Positions 13,346 through 25,033 of a DNA stretch of 64,000 nucleotides are shown here, in pieces. A program made the position numbers and the translations under genes. The notes under the pieces are model-generated. The model ran no database searches. It saw nothing but the letters and a program-made list of their open reading frames with translations, and was not told the origin of the DNA. The stretch comes from Tetrahymena thermophila SB210 (taxonomy: Eukaryota > Ciliophora > Oligohymenophorea > Hymenostomatida > Tetrahymenidae), in the NCBI RefSeq assembly GCF_000189635.1, contig NW_002476157.1, positions 1-64,000 of the forward strand, read 5' to 3'. Each line of letters starts with the position of its first letter. The stretch's first letter is position 1.

Positions 13346-16186
13346 ATGGGAGCAAAAGAATCAATTGTATCACCTAGAAACTTAGGTGAAAAAACAGTTG
13401 ATGAAGATCAAATTGAAGTTTTAAATTCTAGTTCTATGGATTTAATTGAAAAAACAGCTGATTTCTTGAAAGTTGCAGAAAATGAAAACTATGGGCGTTT
13501 TAAGCTCATGCAATACAGAGTAAGTAAAAGATAGTTTGCACTAATAGAGAGAATCACTTCTGACTTTAAAGAATTTGAAAATTATTGCAATGAAGTAGAT
13601 AAAAGATTAAAATTTGATTGCTAATAATTAGTTAGGTGGATAAGAGCATATAGATCATGCGAAAAGGAATATTGCAGTTCTTTTTTTAAGGTTTTTGTGA
13701 ATTTAGATTACATACCTTTTACTTTACATGATCAATTAGAATCTAGGAAAAAAAGAAAGACTCACTGCGGAGAAAAAGAAATTTTTACTATGATTGATTC
13801 GGTTTTAACTGGATTAATTTACTTGAAAAGTCACAATTTGAATCATAAATTTATTTAGCCTAAGACAATTCTCTATGATTAAGCAAATAGAGTTTACTTA
13901 ATTTCTGATATTTAGTTTTTAAATGGAGGTATTAGTGAATATTAATAATATCTATTTGGAGTCCCAGCCACTTCTTGTTATCTTTCTCCTCAGCTCTTAA
14001 AAGCTCTTAATCATAGGTAATAAATTCCTGAACATAGTATTTCAAAAAGTGATGTCTTCTCTCTAGGTTTATGCGCTCTTGAAATGGCAACTATGAAATC
14101 AATTCAAAATATTTATGATTTCAATGACTTTAAAATCTATGAAGATTTATTATAATAGCTACTGTAAGAAGTGCAAGTTATTTATTCTGATCACCTTTCT
14201 TAATTACTCATTTAAATGCTAAGTTTAACTGAAGTATAGAGGCCTGATTTCGATGATTTAGCTTATGTTTTAAAAGATTTATCTGCTAGGCCTTAGTTTA
14301 TAGATTCAAGATAGAGTCTAAGAGCCAGTGTTATTTCTGAAGAGCTATAAAGAACATCAAGTGGGACAAATAGAAAAAGTGGATTACTAGAAAGACCTGT
14401 TTCCTGCAATCTACTTAGATCAAAAGAAACGAATAAGAGCAATAATAACTAAAATAGTAATAATAATAACAATAGCAGTCTTGATTAAAATAAATACATG
14501 TAAAAGCAGTTTTCTAGCAATAACAATAATAATAATAAAACTTTGAGTGGTATAAGACCTGCATAATCCATTTTGAAGAAATCTGGATGGAAAAAAGAAG
14601 GTGGAACTATTGGAGAAATAGAAGAAGAAGATAATTAGTTAACAGCAGTCAATACATAAGGAGGCGACACAAAAGATTAGTAAGTTCCTTTTATAAGAGT
14701 TTTAGAGCCTATATTAACTCATGAAAACGATGAAGTAGCTTCTCCTGCTGCTATTCCAAGCCATCAATAACTTGGTGAAATATCCTCACTCAATCTAATT
14801 AGTTAAAGAAATAATATAAAGTAGCTATCTGCTTATAATTAAGAAGATTTGCAAATGCAACAATAAACAACCAAAAGATCAACAAATAATAATATCAAAA
14901 CTCCAAAAAGTGCTCTATCAGCTAATGATTAATAAGCAAATGAAATTCAAAATATAAATTTATAATAATAATCCCATCAATAATAATAGTAATAACTATA
15001 ATAGTAACAATAAAATTAATATGACTTACAACAGATATAAAGTCTTCAATAGTAATAATAAAAATAATAATCATAACCATAAAATAGATAATAAAGATCA
15101 CTATCATAAATATCTAGCTTATCTTAAAAGCCTGTTTTAGACACAGTTGAGTAAGAATATGAAGAGTTCAAGGCCAAACAAAGATAATTATATATGTAAT
15201 AGAAACATTAAATTATACAAGATGAATAAGCTAAATATCAGTAAGAAAAGTAAAGTTGGGAGTAACAACATTAGTAATTTATACAGGAATCCAAAAAATC
15301 GGTGGAAAGCCAACAAATATATTTGTAATCTCAATTTGAGGATAGTAGAAAATATTTAAATTCTTAGTAATAATATCCTACGCAAACAAGAGAATTTACT
15401 AATTATCTATAGAATTAAAGGTTCATCTAAAATTCTGATGCTGTTACACCTTTTGCTGCAGATAAATCACCTGTTAGAAATAATTATTCTCGAATGGGAA
15501 ACAATATTAATACCCCTAACAATTATCGAGTAGATTCTTATTCAAACCCAAGACTTCCTCCTAGTAGTGGTAGAAACAACAATATAAAATCATATCATCA
15601 ATTGAATAAATCTCCTAAATTAAATTTAAAGTTCTTTAACGATGAAAATGAGTACAATATTGATAATAGATTAACAGGTAGGTCTAATCTATAGAACAAC
15701 TATAATGAAAACACTATGTATAATGAATATTAATCGTATAACAACTTAAATAATAGTAGATTAGATAATAGTGTTGTTAATAGCAAAGCTGATATGAGTA
15801 TGCTAAGCAACTATGAATTGAAAGATATTCACATTTAACCCCTAAGAAGAAACGATATTAATATATAAAACACTCTTAACATGCTAGAGGAGAAGATAGA
15901 TAAAATAGATTAAAGTTTAAATTATGCCAAAAAGCCTTTGAGGAGTTCATCAAATAACTCATTTGCTTTTCATTAAAATAGCAAACTCTTATCTAATAAT
16001 AATAATAATAATTAAAAAGGACAACAAAATTTGTAGTATTCCAAAAATAATTAACAAAGAAATACAGGATCTTCTGCCAAAAACTATCGTTTTTACAACT
16101 AAAATTATGAAAGTAAAGGTGGTTATCCTACAACTCCTTTTTAGAATGCTTACAATTTTGATAACACTTACCACTAACACATTTGA
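13346..16186 (+). CDS. Large N-terminally MGAKES- pseudokinase with Q/N-rich tail
   Basis: One uninterrupted 947-codon frame with the ciliate code. Residues about 50-320 have a protein-kinase outline: a C-lobe with SKSDVFSLGLCALEMAT, matching the kinase motif IX (D-x-W-S-x-G) region, and an NHKFIQPKTIL catalytic loop. The catalytic loop lacks the HRD Asp (NHK) and there is no DFG (SDIQF instead). No glycine loop or VAIK Lys is evident, so this is a pseudokinase. The remaining ~600 residues are disordered, with Asn and Gln runs (the Gln from TAA/TAG/CAA) and a predicted coiled-coil-like QEYEEFKAKQRQ segment. Gly2 followed by A-K-E-S fits an N-myristoylation signal, suggesting membrane anchoring (inference). 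It is a likely paralogue of the gene at 37311-38372, which shares the KSDxFxLG..xLE..xxxxxIYDF pattern. Confidence 0.8.
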
Positions 16187-16829
16187 CACTAATTTATTTT
16201 TCTAAATATTTTGTATAATTTAAATTAAATATAAAAGGTATATTTGTATGTATGTATAAATTTAAAAAGGTTGTTTAAAAAAAAAAAAATTTTTCACTAA
16301 AAAAACACTTTTTTTTTCAAAAAATTATTCTTCAAGATTAATTTGAAATACCATTAAACTTATAAATAAATTATTATGAAAAAATAAATAAGTGCTCATT
16401 TAATTTCCACTTTTATTTTACTAAAGAACATTTAAAAATTTATTTAATTCATTAATATTTTACAAAATATTACTCCCTAAAGAAGATAATACAATAAAAA
16501 TGAGTTTTAGAGAATAATATTTATAATCTAAAATATCTCTTTCTATTTAAAAATAAATATTTAATTTTGATTGAATGAATTATGATACAATAAGTAAGTA
16601 AATAAATAAATAGCTTACTAAATAACAAACTAAGATAAACTTAGTTTTAAAAGATGTATTTATAAGATAAATTAAATAAAAACATGCAGAAACTATTAGC
16701 ATTCATTTTTTATAGGAATACGAGATAGATGTGCAATAGAGATTAAATTATGTATCATTAATCTAAAATCTTATTAAAAATGTTTAAACTACTATGATTA
16801 ATCAATCAATTAATTAAATTAATTATCAA
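16187..16829. other. Convergent 3' intergenic spacer
   Basis: About 640 bases between convergent genes, AT-rich, with homopolymer runs. Nothing else is supported. Confidence 0.5.
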
Positions 16830-19717
16830 TCATGGATTATTTTATTAATTATTAGTGAAGAAAGCATTACTGCTAGTATCATTTTCTTCTTGTTCTAATT
16901 TTTATTCTTCATTTGTATTTGACTAGCTTTAGAGATGATCCTCTTCGTTTTCACAGTCTTATTGATACTCTTCATCCTCATCATCACCTTCTTCTTCACA
17001 CTCTATATCCTCTTATTCTAGTTAATTACTTGATTCGCTTCTTTCTGCATTTGCTTTATTTTGTATTTCTTCCTCTTCTTCTCCCTCCTCTTCTTCCATA
17101 ATTTAATTTTGATTGTTATTATTTTTATTAGGAGTTAGTTTATTATTAGGAATCAAAGACTAAAATGTCTATTTAATACATTCTATTGCTGAAAATTTCT
17201 TTTTTTCTGAAAATTTTTCAGGTAGATTATAATTTAATTCATCAGATATAAATAATCTAACTGTATGATCATCTCCTGCTGCTATTAACATTCCAGGATA
17301 TACAGGATTAAAGTGAACTTGATTAATTGTTTTTTTGATTTCCTTTATTTTATTTTTAAATAAATATTTCTTTTTCAAAACATAAATTATAAAAATAAAA
17401 CTTACATCATCAAACGATTTATGGTTAGGGTCATTCAGATTCATAGATTTTTATTTTTCACTTTCAAGCTCCATATTATTAGAATATTCACTTTAATTGT
17501 TAGTAGCTTACTTAGCGCAAGATTCAAAACCATTTTTACCTATTGGGAATTGTTCTATTTTTGTTTCATATAGAATATCATTATGAATTATGCAAATAGG
17601 CTTTTAAGGAATATTCTTATGCCAAATAAAAATTTTTCCATCTTCATCACCTATTTATTAATTGTTTATAGTTTCAATTATTTATTTATTTATGCTTTTT
17701 AAATTTTTTTATAAAATTAATTACCTATTGCAACATATTCATCCTTCATAGAAGCTCGTAAGTAGCAGTCTATCTGCTTATAACCTCCAAAGCTTGCTTC
17801 TAATTCGCTTGTTTCAATGTTCCACATATTTAAACTATTTATTTCTTTACCTAAAACACTTAGTAATATATGAGACCCGTCACTTGATAGGTTTGCATTA
17901 ACTATTTCATTTTTTTCAACAAAAAAGCCAACTTCTTACTTTTTGTTTAGGTTTATCAACGATATGCGCCCTTATTTACAGACAGAAATTAAATCTTACA
18001 TATTAGGATGAAGATGGATACTCTAGTTATCGTATCCACATTCTATTTTAGATACTTCTTTATCTGTTTAGTAATCCCATTTATATATAAATTTATCTTC
18101 TGAAGTATAAAGGATTTAACTTCTATCATTCTTTTCTGGTAAAAATATGATGCTAATTATGCTTTTATCCTTAACTTTTGTGTCCTACAGATTCTTTACT
18201 TGTTCTATGGTTTATTTTTCAAAGTTTATTTTCCATACTATTATATGCTTATTTTCTTAGCTAGTAACAATCATATCTCCCTTTTAATTCCAAGAGAAGC
18301 ACTGCACTGAACTGTTGTCATTTAAATCTTTTTTTGCTACTAATTCAAGTTCAACTTTGCTCAAAGATTTTTATTATGGTGCCTTATTTGATTTTTTTGC
18401 TAACTTTTTTTCATTATTTTTAAGTTTATAACTTTTACTTTAAGATATATTTGATTATATTGGTGATTTTTTCTTTACTTAATTACAGGTCTCTAACTAT
18501 AAGGCTTAAGTACTTTCAATTTATGTCTAAGGAGAATTTTCATTATCTTTTAATAGTTGTTAGTTTGATTGAATTGGAGTACTGGTTGAATTTGTTTTTG
18601 AAGTTTATTTTTTTGTTTTTTTCTTTATTTAAGCTGGATTTGATGAACTACCTTATATAGAAGAAGATGATTTTGTATGTTTTTTCTATTTAACGATTCT
18701 CCATATAGCTATAGTAGATTTTTTGCAAATAGAAGCTGCATATAAACCATTAGGTGAAAATTAAACATGCCATACTTCATCTTCATGCACTCTATGCTAA
18801 CTGGCTAGTTAGTTAGGATATCCCTTAGTTCTGCAGTAATGATTTTCTAAAATAGAAAAGTTATTAGGAAGAGATTTATGAACTGAGCATTTGAGAATTT
18901 AGTAAGATTTTGCTTATTTTACTATGCTATTTAATCGATTTACAGGAGGTATTGATTTTCTTTCTTTGATTAAATCCCAAATGCTGTGAATTAAATAAGT
19001 GTAAGAGTCTTAAAACGTTTGCTTATTATAATTTGCTTAAGATAAAATGAACTGGTTTTTTTCATTCTAAGGGGTTTATTTCTAAGTTGTAACAGTACTG
19101 CATAATAAATCTCTACGATCTTTAGAAATACTGAAAAAATCAGAGGAAGCTACATTGTCTTCTGCCTTTACTTTTTAATTGGGATTTGAAATATTTTATT
19201 TACTGGTTAATCCACTTTAACTTTCTACAGAATAAATAATATTGTTGATTTGCTAAAGTAGTTCTTACTGATCAGAATATGCAACTAAACTTGAGAGCAT
19301 AGTTAGTTCTGATTAGGAAGAAATAGGCTTTAAATGATTTCTTAAGGAGTTAAGAGCCTATTCAATTTTTTATTTCATGAGACTGTCAAAGTATGAATGA
19401 CGATATATAAGGTACTTGCAGCGATTTTTGCTTTTTTCATCTAAAAAGGGAAGATTTTCACAATATTTTATTGCTTCTTCCCATTAACTTGATAAAATGA
19501 GTTGTTTGAATTTTTTCATTTCAGTAGTTTCGATTCATATATTGCTTTCATTCATTAAAGTGTCAATTGTCTTTTCAAAACCCATTTATTCAAGAGCTTG
19601 CATCATAATTTTGATAATCTCTTCTTTATTTTAATTATTTTTGAATATCTCAAAATGATTCATTTCCTAGATATTCTTGTCCACTAGTTTCTCATATTTG
19701 AAGGAGAGCGGATTCAT
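16830..19717 (-). CDS. WDR26/GID7-like LisH-CTLH-WD40 protein with an in-frame UGA
   Basis: Three exons (19717-17725, 17650-17406, 17342-16830; introns 74 and 63 bp) give 917 codons. The order is LisH at about 30-60 (IIKIMMQALEQMGFEKTIDT), CTLH at about 67-125 (KQLILSSQWEEAI, then FLDEKSKNRCKYLIYRHSY), and a WD40 region from about 270 to 800 (HEDEVWHVQFSPNG, VQCFSWNQKGDMIVT, IGDEDGKIFIWHKN, FNPVYPGMLIAAGDDHTVRL), then an acidic tail. In other eukaryotes WDR26/Gid7 is a scaffold subunit of the GID/CTLH E3 ubiquitin ligase. Codon 61 is TGA (19535-19537), the only stop in this code, directly after the LisH motif and still in frame with CTLH. Possibilities are recoding (for example selenocysteine), a sequence error, or translation from Met67 producing a form without LisH. 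The end of the frame and both introns are solid. Confidence 0.85.
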
Positions 19718-20560
19718 TTTTATATAATAATAAATAACTAGTCAGATTGATTAATTGATCGATTCCCTTTTTTATTGCCTTTTATTGTTTAGTTTTTACT
19801 TCAAAAACCTTTGTCAAGTATTTGTTTTTCTTTCTGTTTTGCCTTAGTCTTAAATTTTTTATAAAAATTTGATTTTCTTTTCTACTTAAAATAATCTTCC
19901 TATTCTATATTTTATTGGTGAATATTATTTACCAAATCTCTATATTACTTATTTCTTTTCTACTTCTCTTCCTTCTATCAATTATCATAGTTTGCTTTTT
20001 TTCTCATTTTTAAAAACTCCTTCTTACTTTGTTTCCTTCCTTCCTAGTTTTTAAAAGATCTATTTGTTTTTATAACATAAAATAAAGATTACCATCTTTA
20101 TTTATATATTTCGTTCATTTCTTCGTTCTTCATAAATTATTATAATTGTATTACTATATTTAATTTTTTACTGAAGATACACTTTGAAATAATTTGAATT
20201 TTATAATCTAATGTCATAATAGAATTAAAACAAAAATAATTAAATTACATTTAATCTTTTGTTTTTTTAGATTTAAAAAATAAAAAAGTTATAATTTATA
20301 TCTTAAATTCACATTTGCAAATATTTTTTATCTGTTCAACATATAAATGAGCTCACCAAGTAAATTAATATACAAGTATAGAATTCTATTTAAAAACTTA
20401 AGTATTTGATAAATTTTTACTTATTTTTTTTTGATAAACACTCTCAGTAGATTTAACTTTGGAATGATATTTTTTTAAATTTCTAAAAATAATTTGATTA
20501 AACTAATAAAGAATATAATTTATTTATTTTTTATACAATAGCTAAATAAAAACTTGATAA
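19718..20560. other. Divergent intergenic region
   Basis: About 840 bases between divergently transcribed genes, pyrimidine-rich near 19760-20040 on the plus strand. It should contain both promoters. No gene is seen. Confidence 0.5.
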
Positions 20561-22681
20561 ATGAAAAGCCTACTTTTAATATTTTCATTAATAATATTTA
20601 TAGAAAGCCAGGTTGTAACTTATAATTAGTTAGACTATTTAAGTACACCATTTTATTGCAATTTATTAGCAAAAAAAATGATTTAAATAAGTTTAACTTA
20701 AAACTAATATAAATATAAAAATAGATCCTAAGAACTCCTTCTTTAAGCTATCATTATTTGATATAAACAATAAAAGCATCTAGGTTTAGAATATAGGATA
20801 AATTATTTCATGTAAGGTAGATGGCGATAATATGAGAGATTTAGTTTTTTTATATGAAAATAAGCTATATCTGTAAATTTACAATTAATTTTGTTGACAT
20901 TTTTTAATTAAACTCAATAAATAAAGGAGTTAAGATGTGGTTTATAATGCTTCTCTAAATTATACATCAATAATAAGTGAAGGAGACTTCTCTTTATTAC
21001 AGGCTTTGGGTATAGACTCTTACTAAAATATTTTTGGATTTTCTAAATTAGTAATTTTAAGATTTTAAATACATTGCTCTATATAATCATCAACATATAA
21101 TAATTATAAAAGGATCGCAAAGGATATATTTTCCAAAATAAGTTTAAAAACAATTTAGATTAATGGTAAAAGATAGAAGTATTTTCCATTTAAGATATTG
21201 AGTAGCAACTAAAAGTAAAATTTATTTTTAAATAAATATTAAACTTAATATTTAAATAAATTTTAATAGATCTCTCTATCTAATTTAATTGATGTAAGGC
21301 TAGAGTAACCTGTAAAAGGCAATACTTAATATGCAATTTTAGCATATGACCAATAGACAAAATAATACTACATTATAAGGTAAACAAATTTACATTGACT
21401 CTACTACAACTACTCATTTTTCTAACCCTTTTCAACTTGGTATTTTTAACTATCAAAATTAAACTTTTATTGAAATAGTTTAAAAAAATTAAAACTTTTA
21501 TTTTTTTAATTTTTATGTTAATATTTTAAATAAAATTTACTTATAGCTAATTAACAAATTTAATTTAGATTTGATATAAATTTTAATTTTAAATAAATAA
21601 ATAGAAATCGTATTACTTTACAACATACAACTTATGAGATAATTTACCAAGGAAGCTAATAAGCTAAGATTTTATATTTTAATTTTTCACTAGACTAATA
21701 CTTCTATAGCACAAAAAATATAGTAAATTTTATTAAACAAAAAGTTATATCTAATTAATTTGTTATTAGCTCTATGATAAGGATGGCAATAAATATGATT
21801 TAGCTCATTAAATATAATAAGTATTTTAATATAGAGATAATAATTATTAATCATTCGTGGTTATAATTGCTGAAAATCCATATGTAATTTTGATTTCAAA
21901 GAATGATAATGATAAGCAGTATTAAGTAAAAGATACAACTCTTGAATATGCAAATTATTATTAAAATTAAGATGCTGCTCTTAATTTTTGTTTAGAATTT
22001 TAATTTTTTGATTTCTTCGGGAAAGAAGCTAGGAATTATCTCTGCTAAATGAAAAATGCACTCAGTAAAATTAATTCCTATTTTATAAGTGATCTAATAA
22101 AATAAATTTTGGATAGGATTTATTTTTGAATTTCCAATGCAAAAGAATGAGGAGGGCAATCATAAATTACTTTATAGCGCCATTGATTTAGATTTATTTT
22201 CAAACGAGAAATCATTCAATCATACCATTTTGTATGAAAATGATTTAATAAAACTTGATCATGGTATATTGGAAGGGTAAATTTTTCTTATAAACACTCC
22301 CAAAGGACTTTTTACTATGTAAAATACTCAACCTAACTTTGATGGTAATTAAAAACTTTAATCATAATAAAATATTCATTTTTTTTAAATCAGATTTATG
22401 GAACACAAACTTTTGGTTTGAATTAATGACTTTAACTATTTCTTTAATTTTGTTGTTTGGAACTATTCACTTTTATCGCTTCGGTCAGAGATCATATTCT
22501 GTATGAAAATTACATTTTAATTTAACTAAAAGCTATAAAAAATATTTATTTAAAGGGTGAAACAAAGTAAATTCAATTAAATAAAAACTATGAGGCAGAT
22601 TATGAAGATGATGATGACGATGATGATGACCTCAATTTTGATTTTCCTTCAAGAAAAAATAATAGAAAAACAACAATTTGA
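20561..22681 (+). CDS. Ten-exon secreted or type I membrane protein, possibly TIP/ITFG1-like
   Basis: Exons 20561-20642, 20725-20872, 20927-21050, 21113-21214, 21270-21379, 21605-21722, 21770-22064, 22117-22344, 22394-22500 and 22556-22681 join in consistent phase to about 479 aa. Exon 1 could instead end at 20690, adding 16 residues, but that would leave a 34-bp intron. The N-terminus MKSLLLIFSLIIFIESQ is a signal peptide. One hydrophobic helix lies near the C-terminus (ELMTLTISLILLFGTIHF), followed by a basic then Asp-rich cytoplasmic tail (eight Asp). Pieces such as CKVDGDNMRDLVFLYENKLYL and LYDKDGNKYDL resemble FG-GAP blades, and the single late helix matches the layout of TIP/ITFG1 (LINKIN) proteins, but similarity is weak. 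The topology is well supported; the family name is tentative. Confidence 0.65.
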
Positions 22682-23166
22682 TTTGAAAATAAATTAGAAT
22701 TATGAAATCAAAATATGCAAGGAACATATAAAATTATTTTTGAAAGCATATATAAAAAGTATAAGAGGGTAGAGTGTTATTTGTTAATAATCAATATATT
22801 TAAGATAGTGTGTGTGTATGTTAATTAATTATAGTTTCTTGTTAATAATATTCTTTTTAGTATTTTATCTATCTATTTATTTGTTAGTCACCTAAATAAT
22901 AATTTATTAATCAATAATCTAATCACTTTGATTGTTTAATTATAATATTTTATTTCAAGACTTCAAGTATTTATAACTATTAATAGACCATTTCAAAAGC
23001 ATAGCTAATTATTTGTTGTAGAAAGATGATAGCTACATCACATTTTTTTCAAATTCTTTCTCTTTTTGGATCATAGTTAAACCCATTGTTATAATTATAT
23101 CTCTCATCATGGTTTCTATTTCCATATCTATTTTATAAATCTCTATCCTATTATTTTATATAAAAT
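22682..23166. other. Convergent 3' intergenic spacer
   Basis: About 485 AT-rich bases between convergent genes; no feature seen. Confidence 0.5.
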
Positions 23167-24119
23167 TCATATAAATTTTTTAAAAACTTATCTAAAATTA
23201 AATACTGTTGGAGATATGAAAGATGCATCATAGCCTCTTCTTTTAAGTTGGTTTAAGGTTTGAGCATCTGTAATAAATCTCTATCCAGTTTCTGGATCAT
23301 AAACGACATACTACTCAGATGAGTTAAGCAACTTCATCACCAATACATCAAATATTAAATAAAAGCCAAGAATAACAAATGTAAATGCTACTAATTTTTT
23401 CTTTGTTAATCTCATTTTTTCTTCAGCTGACATTGATGGTTCAAAATCATACTATATTTTTAAATGAAAAAAATAAGGGCTTGGATTAAATATATTTTAC
23501 TTTTAATTGATGATAAAATTAATATTATTTCTTTAAGCTCTAAAAAATTTGTTAAAGTTTTAATTTTACTTACATTATTTTAAGTGGAATATGGATTTTG
23601 CATGTCTTAGTAAAACTGAGATTTGCTAAAATTAGAGTTATAAAAATCTCCTTAAGTTTGTCTCTACGCATCTGCGGAAGAGTAGTATTATTACTCGTAG
23701 CGTTTGTAATCATATTTCTAATTTTTTCTGTTCCCATATTAATAATATTATCCATAATTCTGTTATTGATGATAAGATTAAGAATAATTGGCGGAACTAT
23801 TTTAAAATGGATTGGCTCTCATAGATATGTATTCATTTTTAGATTATTCATTACTTAATACCTCATATGCCTCATTGATTAACTTAAAATGCTCTGCGTT
23901 ATTTTTATTAATATCTGGATGATATTACTTTACAAGTTTATAATAAGATTTTTTTATTTCTTCAGGAGTAGAATTTTCGCTCACTTCAAGGACTTTAAAG
24001 TAATCTTTACTAAAGTCTACCTTTGCATTAAAAAATCTTAATATATTTTGGTGCTTGAAGAAGAAGCTCTTATTAAAATTTAAGCCATTTTTCAAGCTCG
24101 AGCTGAGTAGTCTAATCAT
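23167..24119 (-). CDS. DnaJ-domain protein with presequence-like N-terminus and one membrane helix
   Basis: Two exons (24119-23574, 23499-23167; 74-bp intron) encode 292 aa. Residues 1-33 (MIRLLSSSLKNGLNFNKSFF...) are basic and hydrophobic without acidic residues, as in mitochondrial presequences. The J domain covers about 36-98: DYFKVLEVSENSTPEEIKKS, HPD at residues 67-69, then NAEHFKLINEAYEVLSNEQS. The HPD tripeptide that stimulates Hsp70 ATPase is intact. A Q/N/Y-rich linker follows, then a single transmembrane helix at about 217-238 (LVAFTFVILGFYLIFDVLV), and a C-terminal segment with YDPETG and FNFRQVFKKFI. There is no Cys-rich zinc region, so it is a type III J protein. A mitochondrial-membrane location is inference from the presequence. 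Confidence 0.85.
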
Positions 24120-25033
24120 AACTTCTTTATTTTAATTTTTCAAATATAAAATAAATATTTCTGGTTTTTTCTATTTATAAATAATTAATCACCAGTCAAA
24201 TTTGATCAAATTCATCAATTTTTTAGAATGTTACTATTCAAATGGAAATTTGTCTATTTAAAATTATTTAGTAGAAAAAATCTAGGATTTTTGTTATCAA
24301 AATATATTTATTCTATTTATTTTTTTCTAGAATTTTATTATAATGATAAATATTAAATTCAAAAATAAATTATTTTCAATATTTTTTTGTAATTATAGTT
24401 TGTAACACTAATTAATCATAAAATTTATTCTTTTATTTTATTTTACCTTAAATAATTAAAATTAAAACAATAAATAATTATTTATAATATATTAGATCAA
24501 TTTCATGTTAAATTGAAGAGTTTGTTCTTTCAATAACTTGATTAAATTTAAAATAAAACATCAATATGTTTTAATAATAAATGACTCAAAGAATAACTTG
24601 ATACATCGCTTTATAAAAGATAAAAATAAATAACACATAAACCTTATATTTTTGAAAAAATAATCAAATGACAGTGAAATCAATTTGATTTATCATCACA
24701 TAAAATTTATAATAAAATTTAAATATGCCAATTTTCTGATATTTATTAGTTGATGAAGTAGTAAATTAGTTTCTTGATTTTTCTTTTAATAATTAATTAA
24801 TTAATTATTAAATAAGTTTATCTAAACATATTTTTAAAAACTAGAATTTAGTTTATTTTTTTCTGGATAAAGAAACTTATTATCTATTTGTCTAAACATA
24901 TTTTTAAAAACTAGAATTTATTTTATTTTTTTCTTTAAAGAGAAACTTTATATCAATTTATATTTTCAAAATTTATAGAAATTATTGAAATATTTTAATT
25001 TAAGTGCTTTTCTTTTTTTATTTGTTGTTAATT
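24120..25033. other. Intergenic region with a short tandem duplication
   Basis: About 900 AT-rich bases between two minus-strand genes. The only structure found is a 70-bp tandem repeat, listed separately; no coding frame is seen. Confidence 0.5.
24821..24945. repeat. Two-copy tandem repeat, 70-bp period
   Basis: The block starting TCTAAACATATTTTTAAAAA at 24821 recurs at 24891 and stays near-identical for about 45 bases (through TAGAATTTA and the following T-rich run), then diverges. This looks like a recent local duplication in the downstream spacer; no function is evident. Confidence 0.75.

Noticed and set aside
20691-20724. A 34-bp first intron in the ten-exon membrane protein
   Set aside because: An 82-bp intron from 20643 to the same acceptor gives the same phase and a normal size; kept only as an alternative.
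23598-23858. 86-aa plus-strand hydrophobic ORF
   Set aside because: Antisense to the Q/N/Y-rich linker of the J protein.
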